Source: a bacterium
Lineage (GTDB): Bacteria > Patescibacteriota > Minisyncoccia > Minisyncoccales > PEYH01
Length of the DNA: 7,165 nucleotides
Assembly (NCBI GenBank): GCA_021161645.1
Contig: JAGHAC010000038.1
Span: 1-7,165 of the forward strand
Direction: 5' to 3'
The position numbers were made by a program, and so were the translations under genes. The notes below the pieces were generated by a model. The model saw only the letters and a list, made by a program, of their open reading frames with translations. It did no database searches and was not told the origin of the DNA. Below, piece after piece: positions 1-7,009 of the stretch (position 1 is the stretch's first letter; each line of letters starts with the position of its first letter).

Positions 1-472
1 CTACTCGAGGCGCAAGAGCAGCCACTGAATCAATGATAATAATGTCTACTTCTTTTGATCGCACCAAATTCTCTACTATCTGAAGCGCTTGCTCGCCAGA
101 ATCTGGCTGAGAAACCAAAAGATCTTTGATATTCACCCCTATTCTCTTAGCATAGGAAGGATCTAGCGCATGCTCTGCGTCAATAAAAGCTGCCACCCCT
201 CCTCTTTTTTGTGCCTCTGCTGCACAATGAAGAGCAAGAGTTGTTTTTCCGGATGACTCAGGTCCAAAAATCTCTATAATTCTGCCTCTGGGCAAACCTC
301 CTGCTCCCAACGCTAGATCAAGAGAAATAGAACCAGTAGGGATAGATTCTACCTGATTTTCTATTACTTCTGTAAGCCGCATAATAGCACCTTCTCCAAA
401 CTGCTTTTTTATCTCTTCTATTGTCTCTTGTAAATTTTTAAATTCTCTGTTTTCTTTTTTTCGTTTAACCAT
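1..472 (-). CDS. recA: Recombinase RecA, N-terminal part (3' end outside window)
   Basis: RecA is the cytoplasmic ATP-dependent strand-exchange protein of homologous recombination; it polymerises on single-stranded DNA and triggers LexA-type cleavage where that system exists. The 157 visible codons cover the N-terminal helix and the first half of the ATPase core. Walker A GPESSGKT is at residues 70-77. The FIDAEHALDP segment (about 96-105) carries the catalytic glutamate E100, and Y107 aligns with the adenine-stacking tyrosine of E. coli. The Walker B strand IIIIDS ends at about 149 with D148. Numbering runs four residues ahead of E. coli RecA, so the ATG at 472 gives a normal N-terminus (MVKRKKENRE...). 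The gene starts 20 bases after the ftsK stop, and that spacer is A-rich with no Shine-Dalgarno motif, so it is probably co-transcribed with ftsK. Nothing is broken in the visible part; the L2 loop and C-terminal domain lie beyond base 1. Confidence 0.97.
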   Translation of the reverse strand, partial: MVKRKKENREFKNLQETIEEIKKQFGEGAIMRLTEVIENQVESIPTGSISLDLALGAGGLPRGRIIEIFGPESSGKTTLALHCAAEAQKRGGVAAFIDAEHALDPSYAKRIGVNIKDLLVSQPDSGEQALQIVENLVRSKEVDIIIIDSVAALAPRV

Positions 473-492
473 AAATTTTATTTTAATTTTCT

Positions 493-2898
493 TTATTTTT
501 TTTCGTTTTCGTTTGTCGGTTTTTCTAATTCTAAATTCGACTTATTATTTTCTTCTCCTTCTTGATCTTCCTCTACTTCCCCCTCTTCCTTTTTCTGAAG
601 TTCATCGTTTTCTTCTTCGCTTCCGCCTGCTAACTTCTCTTCTGTTTCATCTTCTAACTCTTCAAAATCCTCATTATAATCGGCGGGAAAATCAGAAGAA
701 TAATCTATTTTTTCTTCTTTAACATAAACTTCTCTTGGTTTTGCTCCTTGGGCAGGTCCTACTATTCCCCTTTCTTCCAGCATATCTAACAATCTTGCTG
801 CTCTTGCGTAACCAACCCTGAGTTTTCTTTGTAAAAATGAGGCAGATGCTTTTCTTGTCTCGATCACCAATCTTTTTGCCTCTTCATATAAAGGATCTTC
901 TTCTCCCAAATCCCCAAAAGTTTCTCCGCCTGTAGCACTCTCTTCTAAAAATTCTGTAATACTTTCTTGTAATTCGTCTTCTTCTAGAGGAGGTTGATTT
1001 TCCTTGATAAATTTAGCTACCCTTTCTACCTCTTTTTCTGAAACATAAGCCCCCTGGATTCTCTTTGGTTTAGTAATTGTAGCAGAAATAAAAAGCATAT
1101 CTCCGTTTCCTAAAAGCTTCTCAGCTCCCGAAGTATCTAGAATTGTTCTTGAATCAACCTGTGAAGCAACTTGAAAAGCTATTCTCGCTATTATATTTGC
1201 CTTAATAAGCCCGGTAATTACTTCTACTGAAGGTCTCTGGGTAGCTAAAATCAGATGGATGCCTGTAGCCCGCGCCTTCTGGGCAAGTTTTACTATCCCC
1301 ATTTCTATATCTCTCCCCCTCGCCGCCATTAAATCTGCCAATTCGTCGATAATCAATACAATATAAGGCATAATTTTATGACCTTCTTCTTTGAACTTGC
1401 CGTTTTTTCTCACCCGGGCGTTATAACTTACAATGTTTCTTGCTCCAACCTTACCAAAAATATCAAATCTTCTTTCCATCTCCTCAATAAGCCAAGCAAG
1501 AGTTTTAATAGTTTTATTAGCATTATGTACCACCGGACCTAAAACATGAGGCAAGGTATTATAATGAGAAAATTCTACCCTTTTTGGATCAACAAGAATT
1601 AACCTTAGAGTTTCTGGAGTGTTTCTATATAAAAGGCTTAAAACAATAGAGTTTAAACATATAGTTTTACCCGTTCCGGTCGCTCCAGCAATTAAAAGAT
1701 GAGGCATTTTTGAAAGATCCGCAAACATTGCCCCTCCCATTACATCTCTTCCAAGAGCAAAAGTTAATGAAGAGGAGGCATTTAAAAACTCTGGCTCAGA
1801 GAGAAGATTTCTTAATCTCACCAATGTTCGTGCTTTGTTGGGCACCTCAATTCCTATAAGTGATTTTCCGGGGATAGGCGCCTCGATTCTTATTGGATGA
1901 GCTGCCAAAGCCAAGGCTAAATTATTGCTCAAAGCAGTAATCCTTGAAAGTTTAATACCCTCTGCTGGTTTTAATGTATATTGAGTAACTGTAGGTCCTA
2001 CATTGGCTCCATACATCTCTACGGGAATCCCAAAATTTTCTAATGTTTTCTTGATTACTTCTGAATTTACCCTTATATCACCAGCTGAAGGCACTCCTTT
2101 ATCTCCCTCTAATAGATTTAGCGGCGGCAGTTTATAATCTCTTTCTATTTTGGAAATAGGCAAAGCTTCTTTTTTGGGACGTCTTGCCGGTATTTTGAGC
2201 GGCGATCTTTTCTCCTTCTTCTCTTCTGTCTGTGAAGATAATTTTATCGGAACATTTTCTTCTACGGTTTTAATCTTAACCTTTGGAGCAAAAACTTTTT
2301 TAATGTTAATTCTTTTCTCTTTTCTGAGAATTTCTTTTTTTGTCTCACCTTCTCGCTTAAATTTCAGTTTGGGAATTTTTGAAATCGGCAAGTTGTACCA
2401 AATGATAACTATACCTAAAAATGACAGAAGAAAAAACAAAACCCAGGGAATTAAAGATCCAAAAATTTTCAAAATGGGCCAAGCAAAGAGCGAGCCAAAG
2501 ACTCCTCCCTGAGAAGAAAAGTAAAAATTGCTCGCGGGGTGAGTGTTATACTCCAAAAGAGCAAAAGAGCCACTAATAGAAAATACCAAAAGAAGAATGG
2601 CTAAAAGCAAAAGCCATTTATGATCTTTTTGCGGAAGAAGAAACTCTATCCCCGCCGCTAAAAATATAAAGGGAAGAACATAAATAGCCTTCCCTATCAA
2701 AAAGAATAATCCCTTTAGAAAGTATTTTCCTGCAACCCCAGCAAAATTAAAGTAAGAGAGAATTATAAAAACTGCCAGAAAAAGAATTAGCGAGCCAACA
2801 ATGTAAATTTTGATTGGCTCTGGAATAGTCCAATGCTTCTTTCGTTTTTTAACTTTAAAATTATTTTTATTCTTTTTTCTTCCGCGCTTCTTTGCCAT
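493..2898 (-). CDS. ftsK: DNA translocase FtsK/SpoIIIE
   Basis: FtsK is a membrane-anchored hexameric ATPase that pumps chromosomal DNA through the division septum. The 801-residue protein begins with a very basic segment (residues 2-21), followed by four to five hydrophobic helices at about 31-50, 61-87, 94-115 and 133-168. A short charged linker (about 170-255) follows, much shorter than the E. coli one. The motor domain covers about 256-635: Walker A GATGTGKT is at 405-412, Walker B IIDELADL is at 516-523 with D518 and E519, and the sensor-like ATQRPS is at 552-557. The winged-helix gamma domain, which reads polar DNA motifs (KOPS/SRS type), covers about 668-726 with YARAARLLDMLEERGIVGP. 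It resembles SpoIIIE in this region. Unusually, a 75-residue acidic tail (727-801) follows gamma. The ATG at 2898 fits the basic N-terminus, but no good ribosome binding site precedes it; a GAG-containing purine stretch lies about 17 bases upstream. The gene lies 36 bases after rpoC and 20 bases before recA. Confidence 0.96.
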   Translation of the reverse strand: MAKKRGRKKNKNNFKVKKRKKHWTIPEPIKIYIVGSLILFLAVFIILSYFNFAGVAGKYFLKGLFFLIGKAIYVLPFIFLAAGIEFLLPQKDHKWLLLLAILLLVFSISGSFALLEYNTHPASNFYFSSQGGVFGSLFAWPILKIFGSLIPWVLFFLLSFLGIVIIWYNLPISKIPKLKFKREGETKKEILRKEKRINIKKVFAPKVKIKTVEENVPIKLSSQTEEKKEKRSPLKIPARRPKKEALPISKIERDYKLPPLNLLEGDKGVPSAGDIRVNSEVIKKTLENFGIPVEMYGANVGPTVTQYTLKPAEGIKLSRITALSNNLALALAAHPIRIEAPIPGKSLIGIEVPNKARTLVRLRNLLSEPEFLNASSSLTFALGRDVMGGAMFADLSKMPHLLIAGATGTGKTICLNSIVLSLLYRNTPETLRLILVDPKRVEFSHYNTLPHVLGPVVHNANKTIKTLAWLIEEMERRFDIFGKVGARNIVSYNARVRKNGKFKEEGHKIMPYIVLIIDELADLMAARGRDIEMGIVKLAQKARATGIHLILATQRPSVEVITGLIKANIIARIAFQVASQVDSRTILDTSGAEKLLGNGDMLFISATITKPKRIQGAYVSEKEVERVAKFIKENQPPLEEDELQESITEFLEESATGGETFGDLGEEDPLYEEAKRLVIETRKASASFLQRKLRVGYARAARLLDMLEERGIVGPAQGAKPREVYVKEEKIDYSSDFPADYNEDFEELEDETEEKLAGGSEEENDELQKKEEGEVEEDQEGEENNKSNLELEKPTNENEKK

Positions 2899-2922
2899 CT
2901 ATCATCGCTTACTTTCTCTTTT

Positions 2923-2951
2923 ATTATAATACATTTAGTTCTCTTTTCGAA
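2923..2951 (-). promoter_or_regulatory. Weak candidate promoter ahead of ftsK
   Basis: On the minus strand a perfect TATAAT lies at 2928-2923, 24 bases upstream of the ftsK start. Seventeen bases upstream of it is TTCGAA (2951-2946), which matches the TTGACA -35 consensus at only three of six positions and lies inside the 3' end of rpoC. In AT-rich DNA a TATAAT can occur by chance, so this is only a possible internal promoter giving ftsK-recA some independence from rpoBC. The 36-base spacer shows no hairpin followed by a T-run, so read-through from rpoC remains the default expectation. Confidence 0.25.
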
Positions 2952-5900
2952 ATCCTGTTCCTGCAGGAATGAGCTTTCCAATGATAACATTTTCTTTTAA
3001 CCCCCTTAGATAATCTTCTTTTCCTTCCAGCGATGCTTTTATTAGCACTCTGGAAGTCTCCTCAAACGAAGCGGCTGAAAGCCAACTAAAGGTAGTTAAA
3101 GCAACTTTAGAAATGCCCAAAATTATCTCCCGAAATTTTAAGGGTTTTTTGTTAGCTTTTTTCAATTTTTCGTTTGTTTGAAGCGCAACGCTCTTTTCTA
3201 TTACTTCGCCGGGAGTAAAATCGCTGTCTCCTTCATCAATTACCCTTACCCTTGAAAACATCTGTCTGATTATAACCTCTATGTGTTTATCATGAATTGC
3301 CACCCCCTGAGAAACATAAATTTTTTGTACCTCATCAAGTAAATACATCTGTGTGGGAATTGTTCCCATAAGCTTGTAGAATTTCTTTGGATCAATGCTT
3401 CCTTCTATTAATTGCTGCCCTTTCTTTATTTTCTCTCCTTTCTTTACTAATAAAATGTTTTTGTCAGGTATTTTGTATTCTACTTTTTCTTCTTTCTTCT
3501 TTCCTTTGCTGTCTTTTTTGATATATTTAATTTTTACCGACTTGTCGTCAACCTCTAATACCTCTCCATCTGATACAGCAAAAATCGCTTCTCCTTTCGG
3601 CGCTCTTGCTTCAAAAACTTCTTCTACTCTTGGCAAACCCTGAGTTATGTCACCTGCGCTTGCCACTCCTCCCGTATGAAAGGTTCTCAATGTAAGCTGA
3701 GTTCCCGGCTCGCCAATAGATTGCGCAGCAATAATACCAACGGCCGTGCCTAATTTGACTAATTTGTTATTACCCGGATCCCAGCCGTAACACTTCTGGC
3801 ATACACCCCTCTTAGATTTACAACTTAAAGGCGTTCTTACTCTTACCTCTCTTATCTCTTTAGCAGAGGCAATCTCTCTTGCCTTGTCCCAATCTATAAC
3901 CTCCCCTGCTTTAACTAAAACTTTATTTCCAATCTTTATGTCTTCCAACGATACCCTGCCAACAATTTTAAAGACAAAATCCTGACCCAACAACTCTGCT
4001 CTCTCTTTTGTGATAATAATTCCTTCGTTGTCTTTACAATCTTCTTCTATTACAATGACATCATGAGCAACATCCACTAATCTCCTAGTAAGATATCCTG
4101 CCGTGGAAGTCCTTAGAGCTGTATCTGCCGTTCCTTTTCTGGCGCCATGGGTGGAAATAAAATATTCCAATACTGAAAAACCTTCCTTAAAAGAACCCTT
4201 TACCGGCAACTCCATCGTCTGTCCTGACGGATTAATTACCAGTCCCTTCATACCTGCCATCTGAACCGGCTGAGACCAGCTACCTCTCGCTCCTGCGTCA
4301 ACAATAGCAAAGACAGTTCCATTCTCCGGCAGAGCTTTCGGTACCAATTGTTGAATTTTCTCCTTAACCTGATGCCAGATCTCTATTACCTGATTTCTTC
4401 GTTCTTCATAAGTAAGCAATCCCTTTTTATAATATTCCTCTATTTTCTTCACCTCCTCTTCCGCCTCTTTAATAAGTTGAGGTTTTTCTTTAGGAACGAC
4501 CAAATCGTCCATTCCCCAACTTAAACCTGAAAGAGTAGCATACTCAAATCCCATTTCTTTAATTTTATCCAAAACTTCGCAGGCAGTTTTGTTATCGTAT
4601 TTCTCAATAATGTCCGAAACTAAATGCCTAATTTTCTTTGAATTCATCAGTTCGTTTTGGAACGGATAATCCTCTGGTAAAGCTCTGTTAAAAATTATCC
4701 TGCCAACCGAAGTTTCTATTAGCTTTTTTCTAATAAGAACTTTAACTTTTGCCTGAGGATCAACAACTTTATTGTCGTATGCCAATATTGCTTCATCTTC
4801 TGAAGAAAACACCTTGCCTTCTCCCTTTTTACCGGGCAATATTTTGGTAAGCCAATAACAACCCAAAACCATATCTTGTCTTGGAGAAACAATGGAGAGA
4901 CCAGTAGCAGGCTTCAAAAGGTTCAGTCCTGAAAGCATAATTTCTCTTGCCTCCTTTTGAGCTTCTTCAGAAAGAGGGAGAAATACTGCCATCTGATCTC
5001 CGTCGAAATCCGCATTATATGCTTCACAAACTAAAGGATGAATTCTAATTGCTTCTCCTTCCACCAAACGAGGCTCAAATGCCTGAATACCTAAGCGATG
5101 AAGTGTTGGGGCTCGGTTTAATAACACATACTTTCCTTTAATAACCTCCTCTAGCGCCGCCCAAACATCTTCTGTTTGCTCTTCTATTAACCTTGATGCC
5201 TGCCTAATGTTATAAGCAATTTCTTCTTTTAGTAATTTAGCGATAACAAAGGGTTTGAAAAGCTCCAATGCCATCTTTTTAGGCAATCCGCAATGGTTAA
5301 ATTTTAAAGTTGGATCCCCAACAATTACTGACCTGCCAGAATAATCAACTCTTTTCCCTAAAAGGTTTTGTCTAAATCTCCCCTGTTTTCCTTTCAGCAT
5401 ATCTGCTAAAGACTTTAGCAATCTTCTCTGTCCGGTTGAGGCAGTGGTTGTATGACCACTTCTCATTCCATTATCAATAAGAGCGTCAACTGCCTCCTGA
5501 AGCATTCTTTTTTCGTTTCTTACAATTACCTCGGGAGCATTAATTTCTAAGAGATATTTCAAACGATTATTTCTGTTTATCACTCTTCGATAAAGATCAT
5601 TAAGATCAGAAGAAGCATATCTTCCGCCGTCCAACTGGACCATCGGACGAAGAGCAGGAGGCAAAACTGGCAGAACTTCTAAAAACATCCATTCGGGCTT
5701 TATTCCTGCCTTTTTCATTCTTTTGAAAAGTTGTAGACGCCTTAAAATCTTACGATATTCTGTTCCGGTGGTTTTCTTCTTAAGATCCTCTAACTCTTTA
5801 ATTTTCTCTTCTAAATTAATCTTTTCAAAGATTTTCTTTAACGACTCTGCCCCTGTACCTGCCTCGAAAATATGACCATATTTTAAAGAAAGGTGTAAAA

Positions 5901-6492
5901 AGTCTATTTCAGACAAAATCCTAAGAGGTTTTATCTCTCCCACCTCTTTGAGCGCTTTTTCTCTAAGATCTCTTAATTTCTTGATCTCTTTGTGATTTTT
6001 TGCCTTTTTTGCCGCCTGCACCTTTGCTTTAAATTCTTCTTCTATTTCCTGCAAGGTTTGCTTTTTTGCTTCTTCATCTACTTCGGTAATAATATAGGCA
6101 GCAAAATATACTACTCTTTCAAGCGCTTGGGCGGAAATATTTAAAATCATGCCCATTCTTGAGGGCACACCTCTAAGAAACCAGATATGAGAACAAGGAG
6201 TAGCGAGTTTAATATGCCCCATTCTTTCTCTTCTTACTGAAGAATGAGTAACTTCAACGCCGCAACGATCACAAACTATTCCTTTATATCTTATTCCTTT
6301 ATATTTTCCACAGTAGCATTGGTAATCTTTCTCAGGTCCAAAAATTTTCTCACAGAAAAGACCATCTTTCTCTGCCCGTTGAGTTCTATAATTAATGGTT
6401 TCCGGCTTTGTTACCTCGCCATGAGACCAAGATAAAATTTCTTCGGGCGAGGCAAGTTTGATTTTTATTGCTTTTATATCTTCTACCCGCAT
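2935..6492 (-). CDS. rpoC: DNA-directed RNA polymerase subunit beta'
   Basis: RpoC is the catalytic beta' subunit of RNA polymerase, forming the clamp and half of the active centre with beta. The 1185-residue protein is complete and close to the 1199 residues of the B. subtilis protein. The N-terminal zinc site has C59, C61, C74 and C77. Switch/lid-region motifs include GRFRQNLLGKRVDYSGRS at 371-388 and NRAPTLHRLGIQAFEP at 459-474. The catalytic magnesium loop NADFDGDQM is at 493-501 (D495, D497, D499). The bridge helix is about 779-814. The second zinc site uses C819, C891, C898 and C901. The trigger loop around 924-942 carries H939, equivalent to E. coli H936, and the large gammaproteobacterial insertion after it is absent. 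A lysine/glutamate-rich helical insert lies at about 138-185. The ATG at 6492 gives the usual start MRVEDIKAIKIKLASPEEI. No Shine-Dalgarno motif precedes it; an AT-rich inverted-repeat arm lies there instead. RpoB lies upstream, separated by the IVP unit. Confidence 0.98.
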   Translation of the reverse strand: MRVEDIKAIKIKLASPEEILSWSHGEVTKPETINYRTQRAEKDGLFCEKIFGPEKDYQCYCGKYKGIRYKGIVCDRCGVEVTHSSVRRERMGHIKLATPCSHIWFLRGVPSRMGMILNISAQALERVVYFAAYIITEVDEEAKKQTLQEIEEEFKAKVQAAKKAKNHKEIKKLRDLREKALKEVGEIKPLRILSEIDFLHLSLKYGHIFEAGTGAESLKKIFEKINLEEKIKELEDLKKKTTGTEYRKILRRLQLFKRMKKAGIKPEWMFLEVLPVLPPALRPMVQLDGGRYASSDLNDLYRRVINRNNRLKYLLEINAPEVIVRNEKRMLQEAVDALIDNGMRSGHTTTASTGQRRLLKSLADMLKGKQGRFRQNLLGKRVDYSGRSVIVGDPTLKFNHCGLPKKMALELFKPFVIAKLLKEEIAYNIRQASRLIEEQTEDVWAALEEVIKGKYVLLNRAPTLHRLGIQAFEPRLVEGEAIRIHPLVCEAYNADFDGDQMAVFLPLSEEAQKEAREIMLSGLNLLKPATGLSIVSPRQDMVLGCYWLTKILPGKKGEGKVFSSEDEAILAYDNKVVDPQAKVKVLIRKKLIETSVGRIIFNRALPEDYPFQNELMNSKKIRHLVSDIIEKYDNKTACEVLDKIKEMGFEYATLSGLSWGMDDLVVPKEKPQLIKEAEEEVKKIEEYYKKGLLTYEERRNQVIEIWHQVKEKIQQLVPKALPENGTVFAIVDAGARGSWSQPVQMAGMKGLVINPSGQTMELPVKGSFKEGFSVLEYFISTHGARKGTADTALRTSTAGYLTRRLVDVAHDVIVIEEDCKDNEGIIITKERAELLGQDFVFKIVGRVSLEDIKIGNKVLVKAGEVIDWDKAREIASAKEIREVRVRTPLSCKSKRGVCQKCYGWDPGNNKLVKLGTAVGIIAAQSIGEPGTQLTLRTFHTGGVASAGDITQGLPRVEEVFEARAPKGEAIFAVSDGEVLEVDDKSVKIKYIKKDSKGKKKEEKVEYKIPDKNILLVKKGEKIKKGQQLIEGSIDPKKFYKLMGTIPTQMYLLDEVQKIYVSQGVAIHDKHIEVIIRQMFSRVRVIDEGDSDFTPGEVIEKSVALQTNEKLKKANKKPLKFREIILGISKVALTTFSWLSAASFEETSRVLIKASLEGKEDYLRGLKENVIIGKLIPAGTGFRKEN

Positions 6493-6497
6493 AAAAT

Positions 6498-6570
6498 TAA
6501 TTTTTAATTTGTAACTTTTAATTCAAAGATCAAATCTCAAAAGTCAAAACCACAACCTAAAAGTCAAAAC
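6498..6570. repeat. Left arm of imperfect inverted repeat flanking the IVP gene
   Basis: This AT-rich arm is an imperfect reverse complement of 6913-7009. Three blocks align in order. TAATTTTTAATTT (6498-6510) equals the complement of 6997-7009 at 13 of 13 positions. The 14 bases at 6514-6527 match the complement of 6974-6987 at 13 of 14. TCAAAACCACAAC (6544-6556) equals the complement of 6927-6939 at 13 of 13. Pairing continues weakly to 6570 (about 9 of 14). The spacer between blocks two and three is 16 bases here and 34 in the other arm. The arm also contains the 12-mer AAAAGTCAAAAC twice, at 6539-6550 and 6559-6570. It fills almost all of the 77-base gap between the IVP stop and the rpoC start. 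Confidence 0.8.
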
Positions 6571-6974
6571 TATTTTTTTCCCTTCATTGTCAAAAGACTA
6601 GAAGCAATAATACTAGAAAGTTCTTGTACTTCTCTTAAAAGAGGGCTGATCTTTGCTCTCTCAATCTCTACGCCATCTCGTAAAAGTCCGAGCCAGTATT
6701 TTGTTTCATTTGCGCTTTTTAATGCTATTTCATAAAATTTTACAAAGTCTCTTTTTGAACTGGCTGATTTCGCTTCAGTTACATTTGCACCGATTGAAGT
6801 TGCTGCTCTTAAAAGCTGATCTCCAATAATACAGCAGTTTCTGCTTTTTGGAAGTCTTTCTAAAAACTTCATTATATTGATGGAAAAACAATAACACCTA
6901 TATCTTAAATCGGTTTTACGTTTTGAGTTGTGGTTTTGAGTTTTAACTTTTGAATTTTGAGTTTTATTTCTCAT
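6570..6974 (-). CDS. Four-helix-bundle protein of the 23S rRNA intervening-sequence (IVP/S23) family
   Basis: This 134-residue protein belongs to the small helical-bundle family first found in 23S rRNA intervening sequences. The biochemical role of most members is unknown; related Avd proteins bind reverse transcriptase or RNA in diversity-generating systems. The family core runs from DLRYRCYCFSI (22-32) through KFLERLPKS (36-44) and GDQLLRAATSIGANVTEAKS (51-70), followed by SSKRDFVKFYEIALKSANE (72-90) and TKYWLGLLRDG (91-101), with a last helix at about 106-130. The conserved small-residue turn SIGAN and the NETKYWL signature are intact, so the gene does not look decayed. Residues 1-21 are a low-complexity N/K/T/Q/S-rich leader encoded by the right repeat arm. 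The next in-frame ATG (residue 35) would remove most of helix 1, so 6974 is preferred despite having no ribosome binding site. It starts 25 bases after the rpoB stop and probably depends on rpoB transcription. Confidence 0.85.
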   Translation of the reverse strand: MRNKTQNSKVKTQNHNSKRKTDLRYRCYCFSINIMKFLERLPKSRNCCIIGDQLLRAATSIGANVTEAKSASSKRDFVKFYEIALKSANETKYWLGLLRDGVEIERAKISPLLREVQELSSIIASSLLTMKGKK

Positions 6975-7009
6975 TTGAATAAAAAGTAAAAATTGAAAAT
7001 TAAAAATTA
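6913..7009. repeat. Right arm of imperfect inverted repeat flanking the IVP gene
   Basis: This is the partner of the arm at 6498-6570 and is longer, 97 bases against 73. The additional length is mainly an 18-base excess between the second and third matching blocks, close to one internal repeat unit: TTTTGAGTTTT occurs at 6934-6944 and again at 6955-6965, 21 bases apart. The arm overlaps coding sequence at both ends. Its outer block contains the last two codons and the stop of rpoB (7008-7000), and its inner part encodes the first residues of the IVP protein (from 6974 downward). The alignment to the other arm is imperfect and gapped. Confidence 0.8.

Larger units (their letters stand above)
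6498..7009 (-). mobile_element. Putative IVS-like mini-element carrying an IVP gene between rpoB and rpoC
   Basis: About 512 bases bounded by facing repeat arms contain a single gene of the 23S rRNA intervening-sequence protein family. Elements of this family are best known as insertions in 23S rRNA genes, where the ends pair and are cut out by RNase III, but free-standing copies are also common. Here the unit separates rpoB and rpoC, which are normally adjacent. No transposase lies in the window and I found no target-site duplication at the edges, so mobility is inferred from structure and position only. The exact boundaries are set by the outermost perfect repeat block and may be off by a few bases. 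Confidence 0.5.

Noticed and set aside
2150..2512. Plus-strand open frame of 120 codons
   Set aside because: It lies antisense inside ftsK, opposite the linker and membrane region. The translation has no recognisable family and there is no supporting start signal, so it is a shadow of ftsK.
2899..2934. Intrinsic terminator between rpoC and ftsK
   Set aside because: The 36-base spacer has no inverted repeat and no T-run in the transcribed sense.
2787..2990. Minus-strand open frame of 67 codons spanning the rpoC-ftsK junction
   Set aside because: It overlaps the ends of two well-supported genes in another frame and its product resembles nothing recognisable.
493..6492. Alternative genetic code (UGA read as glycine, as in Gracilibacteria/SR1)
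   Set aside because: The rpoC and ftsK frames run nearly 2,000 codons without in-frame UGA, and conserved glycines are encoded by GGN.
6539..6570. Two TTGACT-like -35 boxes (minus strand) upstream of rpoC
   Set aside because: TTGACT matches the consensus at five of six positions, but no acceptable -10 box lies 16-18 bases downstream of either copy. Both copies are part of the repeat unit TTTTGACTTTT.
6570..6974. Avd accessory protein of a diversity-generating retroelement
   Set aside because: Avd shares this fold, but the window has no reverse transcriptase and no template/variable repeat pair, and the sequence reads as an ordinary IVP-family member.
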